Assembly: GCA_020002185.1 (NCBI GenBank)
Contig: CM034534.1
Coordinates: 9,687,492-9,751,491, forward strand
DNA: 64,000 nucleotides
Source of the DNA: Paraescarpia echinospica
Taxonomy: Eukaryota; Annelida; Polychaeta; Sabellida; Siboglinidae
Direction of reading: 5' to 3'
The position numbers and the translations under genes were made by a program. The notes beneath the pieces were generated by a model. That model had not been told where the DNA came from. It did no database searches and saw nothing but the letters and a program-made list of their open reading frames with translations. Positions 25,201 through 40,200 of the stretch are shown here, piece by piece. Position 1 is the first letter of the stretch. Every line of letters begins with the position of its first letter.

Positions 25201-28200
25201 GGATAAAATTGAAGTTGAAAGCATTGGAAGAACAACTTTGACAACAAATGAAACCTATTTCTGATCTACTACAACATGCTCGCTCATTCTTGCAAATGAT
25301 GAAATCATTGGACAAATTGTTCAAATAATTTTTGTTCAGATAACTTGAAATTCAGCCGAAAATGTGGCTGTGTGTATCCATGTCTATATGTTAGAATGTA
25401 AGGCTATTCATAGTTTTGCATTTGTATGATGTAATATTAATTTTAATGATATAATGTGTATACATTTTTTTATTAAATTAGCACCAGATGTACTATTTAT
25501 TATAGATTTGAAGATCATCGAACTTGATTCCCAAATGGCTAAATGAATTGACATACATACCTCATTTCATGTCCTATTTCACTGACAGTAAAGAGTCAGT
25601 GCACTGTTTCATGATTATGACATAAATTCATATTTTTTCTTTTGTTATAGATCTATACAATGTAGAAACAGTTACATAAGGAATATTTGTAATTTACATG
25701 TGACAGACTCCTCCGATAGGGACCTTTTTTTTATCTTAATGTGAGTCTTCCGCCCCAGAGCAAACATTTTCTGATAAATGTATTATTTTACCGATTCTTA
25801 ATTTATTTTATTTGTTTATTTTATAGTTTAATATTTTTATTTATCGCGTATTTCAGAATTTCTGTATAATTTATATTGTTTGTAAATGTTAATAATTCAT
25901 GTTTTGCTGTTGGGATGAACATTTTAAACGTACTTCATCGTCAATTTCAGCGCAATCCCAGCATCCAGCTGTACGGCCTCCCCTGGGTGTTTCCCGGCTG
26001 GCTACATCAGGGTGGGTCCACGTGGACCCCTTATGCAAATCGCACAAAGTTAGTGGACTACATCATCAGTTGGTTGGATGGAGCCCGTAACACCCATGGG
26101 CTGGCGATAGACTACATTGGAGTACGTAAAATCAGTAATCCTTTTTTTTTCAAATTTTTCGCAGGTAATTTATCTTCTACTTTATGCTTCAAATGCTGCT
26201 GGATTGTCACAAAGAGAAATGTAAATATTTACTGGGAACTATGAAAAGAGGTAGTTTCTGGCTATGTTGGATGAGCTTGGTGTCTGCTTGTTGATAGACT
26301 GTATAAGTAACGTCACATATTTGTTATCTTAATCTTTTTCAAAATGTTCACAAATAATTTTGCCTTCTATTTTAATTATAATGTTTCGACAGGAAACTAG
26401 CGACATATACTGTGAAAATTAAGAGAGGATGTTACCGTGATGTTTTAGTAGTCTGGTTTTGGTTCAGTGCCGTACAGCTAGAGGCATGAATCTGTCAAGA
26501 TTCTCAATGTAAAGTCCACATCAACAGCAATCACTTGCCTGATATCTTTAAAAGGTAATTTTTGTGTCATTGTGGCTGTTCAATATTGAGCTAGAAGATT
26601 TTGTGTTTCATCATCCTCGTGCACCAGGGGGCGCTGGTGATTACATCAGTCTCTGTACCCTCTGATAGATCGCTTGCCGAAACTCGCAATATAACCTCGG
26701 CCAATAATCTCGCTTGCCGGAAAATTCGAGTGGTCTTCTGGGTGGTCTTTGTGGACTGTTTGGGCGGTAGACATAGTTATTTGAATACACAATACCACTC
26801 AGCGGCTCGTGAGAATGGTCGAATGGGTAATTATATTGGGATTCCTGGAATTGGGGTGCAGGTTGAACAGGTGTCTGCACTGTTCTCACAGGTGGTACGA
26901 CAAAGTCAATTATCAGTTTCATTCAGCTAACTTCCATACAATGTGTATGAGATCTGCCAGGGATAGTGTACATAGTCACACCCCTGGCTTGCGAGGATGT
27001 GTTTCATAATTACCGGCATGTATAATTTTGTTATTCTTTGAAAATAATCTGATTTTGCTGAAATGGCAAACTGAATGATTGTATGGTGAGCTGGAATGAC
27101 CCTTATCATTTCAGGTGTGGAATGAGAGACCATATGATGTCAAGTACATAACGGTTAGTGTGGAATGAGAGGCCATATGATGTCAAGTACATAACGGTTA
27201 GTGTGGAATGAGAGGCCATATGATGTCAAGTACATAATGGTTAGTGTGGAACGAGAGGCCATATGATGTCAAGTACGTAGCGTTTAGTGTGGAATGAGAG
27301 GCCATATGATGTCAAGTACATAACGGTTAGTGTGGAATGAGAGGCCATATGATGTCAAGTACATAGCGTTTAGTGTGGAATGAGAGGCCGTATGATGTCA
27401 AGTACATAACGGTTAGTGTGGAACGAGAGGCCATATGATGTCAAGTACGTAGCGTTTAGTGTGGAATGAGAGGCCATATGATGTCAAGTACATAACGGTT
27501 AGTGTGGAATGAGAGGCCATATGATGTCAAGTATGTAGCGTTTAGTGTGGAATGAGAGGCCATATGATGTCAAGTATATAACAGTTAGTGTGGAATGAGA
27601 GGCTATATGATGTCAAGTACGTAGCGTTTAGTGTGGAATGAGAGGCCATATGATATCAAGTATATAACGGTTAGTGTGGAATGAGAGGCCATATGATGTC
27701 AAGTACGTAACGTTTAGTGTGGAATGAGAGGCCATATGATGTTAAGTACATAGCGTTTAGTGTGGAATGAGAGCCCATATGATGTCAAGTATATAACGGT
27801 TAATTCTCCATACTCGCTGTGAATGCGGAAGTCAATGTTCGGCCACGTGTTACACATGCATTTGATACCTCAGTGGATTAATTCAAACATTCAACATAAT
27901 CTCAGACATAGTAACGCTACAAAAAATATTGCGTCTTAGTGCATTTTGACCCCCAAATTGTGCTCCCATTTGTGCGAGTTTGTGCCCCTGTGCCGCGTGT
28001 TCAAAACAGTGCATGTTGATATAGACCTGGCATGCTTTTATACCTCAAAAGAATGCTGACATGCAATATTTTTATAATCTGAATATGCCTCAGATGATGT
28101 AGAATGATGGATTAATGCACTGATGTATCATTTTAATGGGAAAATGTAGTTATAACAACGAAACCGAAGTGGGTCTGGAATCTCTGGATTCGACACAAAT

Positions 28201-31200
28201 GCAAAAACATTCAACTCTTGATTAAGAGTTGAATGTTCCAACAGCTACCCTATCGCAACTTGCACTTGTATATGAATATGTTCAGTAGTGGCCTGTTCCA
28301 ACAGCTACACTATCGCAACTTGCACTTGTATATGAATGTGTTCAGTAGTGGCCTGTTCCAACAGCTACACTATCGCAACTTGCACTTGTATATGAATATG
28401 TTCAGTAGTGGCCTGTTCCAACAGCTACACTATCGCAACTTGCACTTGTATATGAATGTGTTCAGTAGTGGCCTGTTCCAACAGCTACACTATCACAACT
28501 TGCACTTGTATATGAATATGTTCAGTAGTGGCCTGTTCCAACAGCTACACTATCACAACTTGCACTTGTATATGAATATGTTCAGTAGTGGCCTGTTCCA
28601 ACAGCTACACTATCGCAACTTGCACTTGTATATGAATATGTTCAGTAGTGGCCTGTTCCAACAGCTACCCTATTGCAACTTGTACTTGTATATGAATATG
28701 TTCAGTAGTGGCCTGTTCCAACAGCTACACTATCACAACTTGCACTTGTATATGAATATGTTCAGTAGTGGCCTGTTCCAACAGCTACACTATCGCAACT
28801 TGCACTTGTATATGAATATGTTCAGTAGTGGCCTGTTCCAACAGCTACCCTATCGCAACTTGCACTTGTATATGAATATGTTCAGTAGTGGCCTGTTCCA
28901 ACAGCTACACTATCGCAACTTGCACTTGTATATGAATGTGTTCAGTAGTGGCCTGTTCCAACTGTATTGCAGATGTTAAGAAAAGCATTAGACCAGCGTG
29001 ACCATGGCCATGTGAAGATAGTGGCGCCAGACTCTGCCAGTTGGACATTTCTGGACGACTTCCTAAAGGACCCTCAACTTGCCCGGGCTGTTGATGTCAT
29101 TGGGCAAGTACAGTTCTTTGGAATGTACAATATTGATTCATTGGGCAAGTACAGTTCTTTGGAAGGTACAATATTGATTCATTGGGCAAGTACAGTTCTT
29201 TGGAAGGTACAATATTGATTCATTGGGCAAGTATAGTTCTTTGGAAGGTACAATATTGATTCATTGGTTAAGATGCATAGCTCATTGGGGGGATTTATGT
29301 AAATATAATGCTGACATTCTTTGAGCTGGCATAGTATCACTTGGACAAAATATAACATATCATTGATGTTTGTCTGCAATATTTACATTTATTAACAAAT
29401 TTGAATAGGATATAATATATGATAGATTGCGTTTTTAATACTGTAGGACTAACCAGCAAAACAATGCTTTTACACAATGGTTTGTGCAACTTATTTGAAA
29501 TACTTTCATGATTTTAATAATTCAGTTTTATTGTTTGTTTAAATTTTTTATTATAATTTTTGTTCCTGCAGGATTCATTACCCAGGGGCACAGAGTCCTG
29601 CCCTCGCCCTTCATGCAGATCGCCCCCTGTGGGCTTCGGAGGACTTCAGTTGTCGCAACGACATAGCAGGGGGCGGGTGTTGGGCTAGGGTGAGTGAGAC
29701 AGGATGGGTGTTGGGCTAGGGTGGGTGAGACAGGGTGGGTGTTGGGCTAATGTTGGTGAGACAGGGTGGGTGTTGGGCTAGGGTGAATGAGACAGGGTGG
29801 GTGTTAGGCTAGGGTGAGTGAGACAGGGTGGGTGTTGGGCTAGGATGAGTGAGACAGGGTGGGTGTTGGGCTAGGATGAGTGAGACAGGGTGGGTGTTGG
29901 GCTAGGATGAGTGAGACAGGGTGGGTGTTGGGCTAATATGGGTGAGACAGGGTGGGTGTTGGGCTAGGGTGGTGAGACAGGATGGGTGTTGGGCTAGGGT
30001 GAATGAGACAGGATGGGTGTTGGGCTGGGGTGGGTGAGACAGGGTGGGTGTTGGACTAGGGTGGTGAGACAGAATGGTTGTTGGGCTAGGGTGAGTGAGG
30101 CAGGGTGGGTGAGACAGGGTGGGTGTTGGACTAGGGTTGTGAGACAGGATGGGTGTTGGACTAGGGTGAGTGAGACAGGGTGGGTGATGGGCTAGGGTGA
30201 GGGAGACAGAGTGGGTGTTGGGCTAGGGTGAGTGAGACAGGGTGGGTGTTGGGCTAGGGTGGTGAGACAGGATGGGTGTTGGGCTAGGGTGAATGAGACA
30301 GGATGGGTGTTGGGCTAGGGTGGGTGAGACAGGGTGGTTGTTGGACTAGGGTGGTGAGACAGGATGGGTGTTGGGCTAGGGTGAGTGAGACAGGGTGGGT
30401 GTTGGGCTAGGGTGAGTGAGACAGGGTGGGTGTTGGGCTAGGGTGAGTGAGACAGGGTGGATGTTGGACTAGGGTGGTGAGACAGGATGGGTGTTGGGCT
30501 AGGGTGGGTGAGACAAGGTGGGTGTTGGACTAGGGTTGTGAGACAAGATGGGTGTTGGACTAGGGTGAGTGAGACAGGGTGGGTGTTGGGCTAGGGTGAG
30601 TGAGACAGGGTGGGTGTTGGGCTAGGGTGAGTGAGACAGGGTGGGTGTTGGGCTAGGGTGAGTGAGACAGGGTGGGTGTTGGGCTAGGGTGGTGAGACAG
30701 GATGGGTGTTGGGCTAGGGTGAATGAGACAGGATGGGTGTTGGACTAGGGTGGGTGTTGGGCTAGGGTGGGTGAGACAGGGTGGGTGTTGGACTAGGGTG
30801 GTGAGACAGGATGGGTGTTGGGCTAGGGTGAGTGAGACAGGGTGGGTGTTGGGTGAGACAGGGTGGGTGTTGGACTAGGGTGGTGAGACAGGATGGGTGT
30901 TGGGCTAGGGTGAGTGAGACAGGGTGTGTGTTGGACTAGGGTGGGTGAGACAGGATGGGTATTGGACTAGGGCGGGTGAGACAGGGTGGGTGTTGGGCTA
31001 GGGTGGGTGAAACAGGGTGGGTGTTGGGCTACGGTGAGTGATACAGGGCGGTGTTTGGTACTGTAGCATGATTACTGTTAACCTTTAGTTAAGTTATTGC
31101 AAGTTGTAATCTTTGACTTTGTCTCTTATTTCTTACAGGTTTTAAACGAAGGCTTCGTTGGTGGTTTCTTCACTGGGTAAGTTTTTTGAACTGTAACATT

Positions 31201-34200
31201 CTAGAACATGTATTACAAGAGTAGAGAAATTACACCAAGATATTCAACTTTGTATTGTGACTCAAAAAATGTGATGGCTTCAAGAAACTGGTTAATCACG
31301 TGACTACACTTGATATCGGCTGTATAACTCAATGGGATCCCCACTGATCGTTAAGCTACAGTCATTTGCAAAAGTTTAAGACCAGACACAATTTTTTGAA
31401 GAAATTTGACAAAACTATGATTTTTTGGCCTTCACATAATAAAATATCAGTTTATTTCACCAAATAAACGTAGTACAAAATAATATGAAACTTTATGTCG
31501 TCCAAAAGTGTCAGTGTCTCTACTTTTCAGTATTTAGTGTGGCCACCTTTGCTGTCAGTGACCGCCTGGATGCAATATGGCATGCTACAAACCAGAGATT
31601 CACAGTACTCCTGGGTGATTTCGGAGACCCAAACGTCCTTGATAGCTTGTTTCAAGTTTTGAGTGCTTGATGGTTGTTTGTCTGCCACCTTATCCTTCAT
31701 TATAGTCCACAGGTTTTCAATGGGATTTAGATCTGTGCTGTTCCCAGGCCATTCCAGCACGGAGATTTTGTTCTTCTCGAGGAAATCAGTGGCTACCTTG
31801 GATCAGTGACAAGGAGCGCCATCTTGCATGGAAATCGTACATTTGTGGATGTCCATATGCAGTTTCAGCTTCTCCTTCAGCAACTCCACGTACCTAGGTC
31901 CACTCATAGTGGTATTAGGTGGAATAAAATACAGACCAGAAGGGCCAAACATGACATGGCACCCCAAATCATCTGACTTGGCAGGTGTTTCATTGTGGCT
32001 GCTGTATATTTCTCTAACCTACTGGCCGCCTAACGTGCCTCTTGCGAGGTATAAACTGTTGCATGGTTGATTCATCTGAGAACAACACTTTCTTCCACTG
32101 CGCAAGAGTCCAGTGGCGATGTCGTTTGGCAAAGTCCAGTCTCTTTTTTTTCATCATAGGTGTCAGGCGTGGCTTCCGGGCCGGCTTGCGGGACTTGAGC
32201 CCAAATTCCTTGCTGAGGCGTCTCGAAACAGTACTGAGACTTATTTCCATACCTTTTAAGCGTAAAGCAGCCCGAATTTTCTTGCATGAGCTCTTTAGCG
32301 AGCACACCACGATGCGTCTCATTGCGTGGTCATCCCTGAGCGTAGTTTTCCGTGGACGACCACTCCTTTTACTGTCACAAAATGTGCCGTCAGTATTGAA
32401 TTTGATGATGGCGTTTTGCACGGCTGTCTTGGAATAACGTAATTTAGTACTAATGTTTCTTTCCGTATATCCTTCTCCATGTATAGTCACTGTTTGTGCC
32501 CTTAGAATCTCTGTCAAAAACGATTTTTTTGCCCATTTCAGGGATGAAGACAAAACTGAAAAACACCTAATCGATACTGACAGCAGCAAACAAATGACCT
32601 GGAAGTACTGACTAGGCGTATTGCTTCTAGGCCCAAATAGGATGATGCAATCCAGACATTATCTGATGCAATCTGATGCCATACCATAAAGTGCTTAAAA
32701 ATCGTGCCTGGTCTTAAATTTTTGCAAATGACTATAAACAATCGATTTAATTCCATCTGCTTCTTATGGTTTGAACCTTAAAACCAATAAAAACCCTTAG
32801 CTAATGATTTAAAAAAATAAAGGTGTTACTTTCTCACAAAGGAATTATAGATTAATGCATGAAAGTTTGACAAACAAGATACAAACCGTGTCTGAGGAAA
32901 ATGTTAGCATACATACAGACATACACATATACAGTCACACATATGCTAGCTTGATAATGTTAGCATACATACAGACATACACATATGCTAGCTTGATAAT
33001 GTTAGCATACATACAGACATACACATGTACAGTCATACATGTGCTAGCTTGATAATGTTAGCATACATACAGACATACACATGTACAGTCATACATGTGC
33101 TAGCTCGATAATGTTAGCATACATACAGACATACACATGTACAGTCATACATGTGCTAGCTCGATTATGTTAGCATACATACAGACATACACATGTACAG
33201 TCATAAATGTGCTGGCCCGATAATGTTAGTATACATACAGACACACACATGTACAGTCACACATGTGCTAGCTTGATAATGTTAGCATACATACAGACAT
33301 ACACATGTACAGTCATACATGTGCTAGCTTGATAATGTTAGCATACATACAGACACACACATGTACAGTCATACATATTCTAGCTTCATAATGTTAGCAT
33401 ACATACAGACATGCACATGTACAGTCATACATGTGCTAGCTTGATAATGTTAGCATACATACAGACATACACATGTACAGTCACACATGTGCTAGCTTGA
33501 TAATGTTAGCATACATACAGACATACACATGTACAGTCATACATGTGCTAGCTCGATTATGTTAGCATACATACAGACATACAAATGTACAGCCATAAAT
33601 GTGCTGGCCCGATAATGTTAGTATACATACAGACACACATATACAGTCACACATGTGCTAGCTTGATAATGTTAGCATACATACAGACATACACATGTAC
33701 AGTCATACATATGCTAGCTCGATAATGTTAGTATACATACAGACATACACATGTACAGTCACACATGTGTTAGCTTCATAATGTTAGCATACATACAGAC
33801 ACACACATGTACAGTCATACATGTGCTAGCTTGATAATGTTAGTATACATACAGACATACACATGTACAGTCATACATATGCTAGCTTGATAATGTTAGC
33901 ATACATACAGACATACACATGTACAGTCATACATATGCTAGCTCGATAATGTTAGTATACATACAGACATACACATGTACAGTCATACATATGCTAGCTC
34001 GATAATGTTAGTATACATACAGACATACACATGTACAGTCACACATGTGTTAGCTTCATAATGTTAGCATACATACAGACACACACATGTACAGTCATAC
34101 ATATGCTAGCTCGATAATGTTAGTATACATACAGACATACACATGTACAGTCATACATATGCAGGCTGCGAAATAAGGCCGGTCCGATCGTCCCGGACGA

Positions 34201-37200
34201 GTAGTTTCAGTGATCGGACTAGTCCATGTTTAGTTGAGCAGTCCCATCGGACTAGCTGTTATTATGTAAATTAATTTACGCTATGTATACGCTAGTTGGG
34301 TGTTGTGATGGATTAAAACAAAATCAGACAGTAAGGTAGCATTTTATCACAGGCAGCTAAATATTCCGTACGACCGTCAGATCGGAAACTTGCTGAACGC
34401 AGTGAATGTAAATGGCGGCTGTTTACATCCGGTTAGCGTAGGATAGGTAGTGCCACCTAGCGACCATGAGTGGTGAGCGACATGGACAAACATACATGCG
34501 CGGGTTACTGACATCGTTACGTGCTATCCCGTCGTGATGGTAGTTGCGTTATTCCTGCATTAGGTGATTATTTTAGCAAGTTACCAAACGCCAGCAATGT
34601 TACTGATTGTTTAGTCAGCTTCGTGAAAGAAAACGCTAATGAAAAGTATAGGGCAAATGATGCAACTTAGTCCGACAATGTCGGTCCTTTGACTTTGTCG
34701 CCGTCAGGCTTCAAATTCTGCTGGAATCGCCTTGTCCACGACTCCTGTTTGCTTCCCCTGATTAAACTAGTCATTTCTTCTGATAACTTTGCAATTGGAT
34801 CTACGAAATCACATGTATTTGTTTCTATTAATGACACATTTAGTTGAAATGGGAAACGGCTTGTTTTCTTTATGAAATAAAGCCACTTTTACTATGTGCT
34901 ATAACTGTCACACATATTTGATACCACAGTATGATTGATTTTTAAGGACTAGTAAAACAATATGAGGACTAGTTGTTTCTGAGTCAGCTAGTCCGACGGA
35001 CTACCTGTCAATTAAATCCACCGTGCACCCTGCATATGCTAGCTCGATAATGTTAGTATACATACAGACATACACATGTACAGTCACACATGTGTTAGCT
35101 TCATAATGTTAGCATACATACAGACACACACATGTACAGTCATACATATGCTAGCTCGATAATGTTAGTATACATACAGACATACACATGTACAGTCATA
35201 CATATGCTAGCTCGATAATGTTAGTATACATACAGACATACACATGTACAGTCACACATGTGCTAGCTTGATAATGTTAGCAAACATACAGACATACACA
35301 TGTACAGTCATACATGTGCTAGCTTGATAATGTTAGCATACATACAGACATACACATGTACAGTCACACATGTGCTAGCTTGATAATGTTAGCATACATA
35401 CAGACACACACATGTACAGTCACACATGTGCTAGCTTGATAATGTTAGCATACATACAGACACACACATGTACAGTCATACATATGCTAGCTCGATAATG
35501 TTAGTATACATACAGACATACACATGTACAGTCACACATGTGTTAGCTTCATAATGTTAGCATACATACAGACATACACATGTACAGTCACACATGTGTT
35601 AGCTTCATAATGTTAGTATACATACAGACATACACATGTACAGTCATACATGTGCTAGCTTGATAATGTTAGCATACATACAGACACACACATGTACAGT
35701 CACACATGTGCTAGCTTGATAATGTTAGCATACATACAGACATACACATGTACAGTCACATGTGCTAGCTTGATGTTGCTTTGGCATACATACAGACACA
35801 CACATGTATAAGTCACATGTGCTAGCTTGATAATGTTAACATACACATACAGACATACACATGTACAGTCACACATGTGTTAGCTTCATAATGTTAGCAT
35901 ACATACAGACATACACATGTACAGTCACACATGTGTTAGCTTCATAATGTTAGCATACATACAGACACACACATGTACAGTCACACATGTGCTAGCTTGA
36001 TAATGTTAACATACATACAGACACACACATGTACAGTCATACATATTCTAGCTTGATAATGTTAACATACATACAGACACACACATGTACAGTCATACAT
36101 GTGTTAGCTTCATAATGTTAGTATACATACAGACATACACATGTACAGTCACACATGTGTTAGCTTCATAATGTTAGTATACATACAGACATACACATGT
36201 ACAGTCACACATGTGTTAGCTTCATAATGTTAGCATACATACAGACACACACATGTACAGTCACACATGTGCTAGCTTGATAATGTTAACATACATACAG
36301 ACACACACATGTACAGTCATACATATTCTAGCTTGATAATGTTAACATACATACAGACACACACATGTACAGTCATACATGTGCTAGCTCGATAATGTTA
36401 GTATACATACAGACATACACATGTACAGTCACACATGTGTTAGCTTCATAATGTTAGCATACATACAGACATACACATGTACAGTCACACATGTGTTAGC
36501 TTCATAATGTTAGCATACATACAGACACACACATGTACAGTCACACATGTGCTAGCTTGATAATGTTAACATACATACAGACACACACATGTACAGTCAT
36601 ACATATTCTAGCTTGATAATGTTAACATACATACAGACACACACATGTACAGTCATACATGTGCTAGCTTGATAATGTTAGCATACATACAGACACACAC
36701 ATGTACAGTCATACATATTCTAGCTTGATAATGTTAACATACATACAGACACACACATGTACAGTCATACATGTGCTAGCTTGATAATGTTAGCATACAT
36801 ACAGACACACACATGTACAGTCATACATATGCTAGCTTGATAATGTTAGCATACATACAGACATACACATGTACAGTCATACATGTGCTAGCTTGATAAT
36901 GTTAGTATACATACAGACACACACATGTACAGTCATACATATTCTAGCTTGATAATGTTAACATACATACAGACACACACATGTACAGTCATACATGTGC
37001 TAGCTTGATAATGTTAGCATACATACAGACACACACATGTACAGTCATACATATTCTAGCTTGATAATGTTAACATACATACAGACACACACATGTACAG
37101 TCATACATGTGCTAGCTTGATAATGTTAGTATACATACAGACACACACATGTACAGTCACACATGTGCTAGCTCGATAATGTTAGCATACATACAGACAT

Positions 37201-40200
37201 GCACATGTACAGTCATACATATGCTAGCTTGATAATGTTAGCATACATACAGACACACACATGTACAGTCATACATATTCTAGCTTCATAATGTTAGCAT
37301 ACATACAGACATACACATGTACAGTCATACGTATGCTAGCTTGATAATGTTAGCATACATACAGACACACACATGTACAGTCATACATATTCTAGCTTCA
37401 TAATGTTAGCATACATACAGACATACACATGTACAGTCATACGTATGCTAGCTCGATAATGTTAGCATACATACAGACATACACATGTACAGTCACACAT
37501 GTGCTAGCTTGATAATGTTAGCATACATACAGACATACACATGTACAGTCATACATGTGCTAGCTCGATAATGTTAGCATACATACAGACATGCACATGT
37601 ACAGTCACACATGTGCTAGCTCGATAATGTTAGCATACATACAGACATGCACATGTACAGTCATACATGTGCTAGCTCGATAATGTTAGCATACATACAG
37701 ACATGCACATGTACAGTCATACATGTGCTAGCTTGATAATGTTAGCATACATACAGACATACACATGTACAGTCATACATATGCTAGCTTGATAATGTTA
37801 GCATACATACAGACATACACATGTACAGTCATACATATGCTAGCTTGATAATGTTAGCATACATACAGACATACACATGTACAGTCACACATGTGCTAGC
37901 TTGATAATGTTAGCATACATACAGACACACACATGTACAGTCATACATATGCTAGCTTGATAATGTTAGCATACATACAGACATACACATGTACAGTCAC
38001 ACATGTGCTAGCTTGATAATGTTAGCATACATACAGACATACACATGTACAGTCACACATGTGCTAGCTTGATAATGTTAGCATACATACAGACATACAC
38101 ATGTACAGTCATACATATGCTAGCTTGATAATGTTAGCATACATACAGACACACACATGTACAGTCATACATATGCTAGCTCGATAATAATAACATTTCA
38201 GGTCAAAAATATAAATATCAACCATAAGAAATGTGCCATGTCTGTCTTTGTTACATATATAATTGAGCCCCTAATTCCAGGTACATTGCGTGGAACTTGG
38301 TGACCGCGTACTATGATCACCTGCCGTATTCCCGCAGTAGTCTGATGACCGCCAACCAGCCTTGGAGTGGACACTACGAGGTGACGTCACCAATATGGAT
38401 GACAGGTGAGACTCTGGCAGGACTGGGGTGAATTCAAAAATGGAAAATAGAATACACAGCTAATGTTATGAGAAATAACTTTAAAAAGTCTGGATTTGCT
38501 GAAAATGATGTCAGATATGCTGCCTAGGTTCACTTCACTGGCTGCTCAGTTTGAAGTCACATATAAGAAATGCAGCATTTTTGAGATGCAGCAAAGTAGG
38601 CACAAGACATGCACAGTTTTTATTGTAAAGTCATGTTATATAGTTATTTGAATTATAACAGTTATGTCTGTACAAACAAATGTGTTTTAAAGACCCATAA
38701 TGTTTAATTCTAATTTCACTATTACCTGTTTGAGAATATCAAACTATATATATATATATTCAGCGTTCGAAATAGCACTTGTCCGTTTGTCCGGGACAAG
38801 TGATTTTTGGTTCGGACAAGTAAAATGACTACATGGTTATCCGGTGGAACGTTTGCAACATGACAAACGTTTTTATTTTAGGAAATTCAAACGTAAATGA
38901 AGTTCGCTAGCAATCGCTTGCGATACAATTTTGTTAGCGTGTCGGCGTCTTGTCGTTCCGTCGCCAGTGTGTTGTACGTCAGTGTTCGACCGAGTTTAGT
39001 GCCTGCGTTAAGAGGATCATCCGCTGAGCGCACCGACCTAGCTCTCATACACGTAGGACAGACTCCGCATCAGCCATCGTTGATCGAGGCTGTATTTCAC
39101 AAAATCATAAATCGTTCAGTTTGGCCGACGTACAACTTGCTTCCACTCATGGATCATATTTGATGAACTTTGGAAATAGTAGACTTTGTATCGCTACCTG
39201 TTATTTGAATAATTATATAGTTTTAACCATTATTACGCCTAACCCATGCGGACTCGGCAGTCTTACAAGTCATCGAACGTTAGCCGATCCAGATCGGTGA
39301 CAATTTTCAAAACTTGTAACTGGCTCTACGGTAAATCTATGGTGGTGGTTAATAAACGGAATATTAATGACATTTCAGAAGTGTTGTTGTATCTATGTAA
39401 CATTTATTTTAACCATAAATTGCGAGTTTTCGAAGCCGAATTATGCAAGACACACGGCCGGGGACGGGGTGCCAACCGCCGTTGACATGTCGGCTTCCGC
39501 CAACTACGGTGGTCTGCGCGCGGCAACAACTTTCAACGTAACTACATCATCATCATCATCATCATCGTCGTCGTTTAGAGGCGGTGTTTCCAGGCTATGC
39601 TGGGTTCGCCTTTCTTCCAATTGCCCTCTTCCACTTGACTACATCTATAAATTATATACTGGCTGGTAAATGTAATTCGGGCACAGTTAAAACTGTTTTG
39701 ATCATCATTGAAATGGTAATATAATATTTAGGAAAAGTATGCATTTTTTGCTGATGATCAATTGAATATTATGTTCCTTTGTAAAATACAGAACTTTGTT
39801 CATATTGAAGTTCATAGAGGTTGAACAAAATAATGTCAGATTCTATAGTTTATTATGATTTCTGTGGCTTTGCATTGGTCGTGTTCCTGATGGTTGAGTG
39901 GCATCTTCAATGACAAACTGATGCCAACATTTTACAGCAGTGTTATATGTTATATATATACCATATTAAACATAAACAGTTTTTGCAATATTATAACAAA
40001 TAGCAAGGAAAACAATTGTCTCATTCCTGTCATCGTAATAATTATTTGTTATAAATAATAAAGTTCATATCAGCATCACTAAAATATTGTCATGTAACGT
40101 GTCTACTTTTAATATTCGTGATGAATAATAATGATAATGGACCAGAAAAGAGTTGCAAATATGATTTTGCAATTTCAAAATTTGCATCACAAGTCACTCA

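Noticed and set aside
28233..28979. 248-codon ORF of 20-residue repeats
   Set aside because: It is the 60-bp array read in frame; 60 is divisible by 3 and the unit lacks a stop. It lies in an intron.
28967..29218. Exon 7 of GALC continuing through the 41-bp repeats
   Set aside because: The frame reaches a stop and the conserved VIGxHYPG join would be lost.
38897..39669. Three plus-strand ORFs of 79-100 codons
   Set aside because: They lie inside a non-autonomous hAT-like MITE and match nothing; one is a serine run from a (CAT)n tract.
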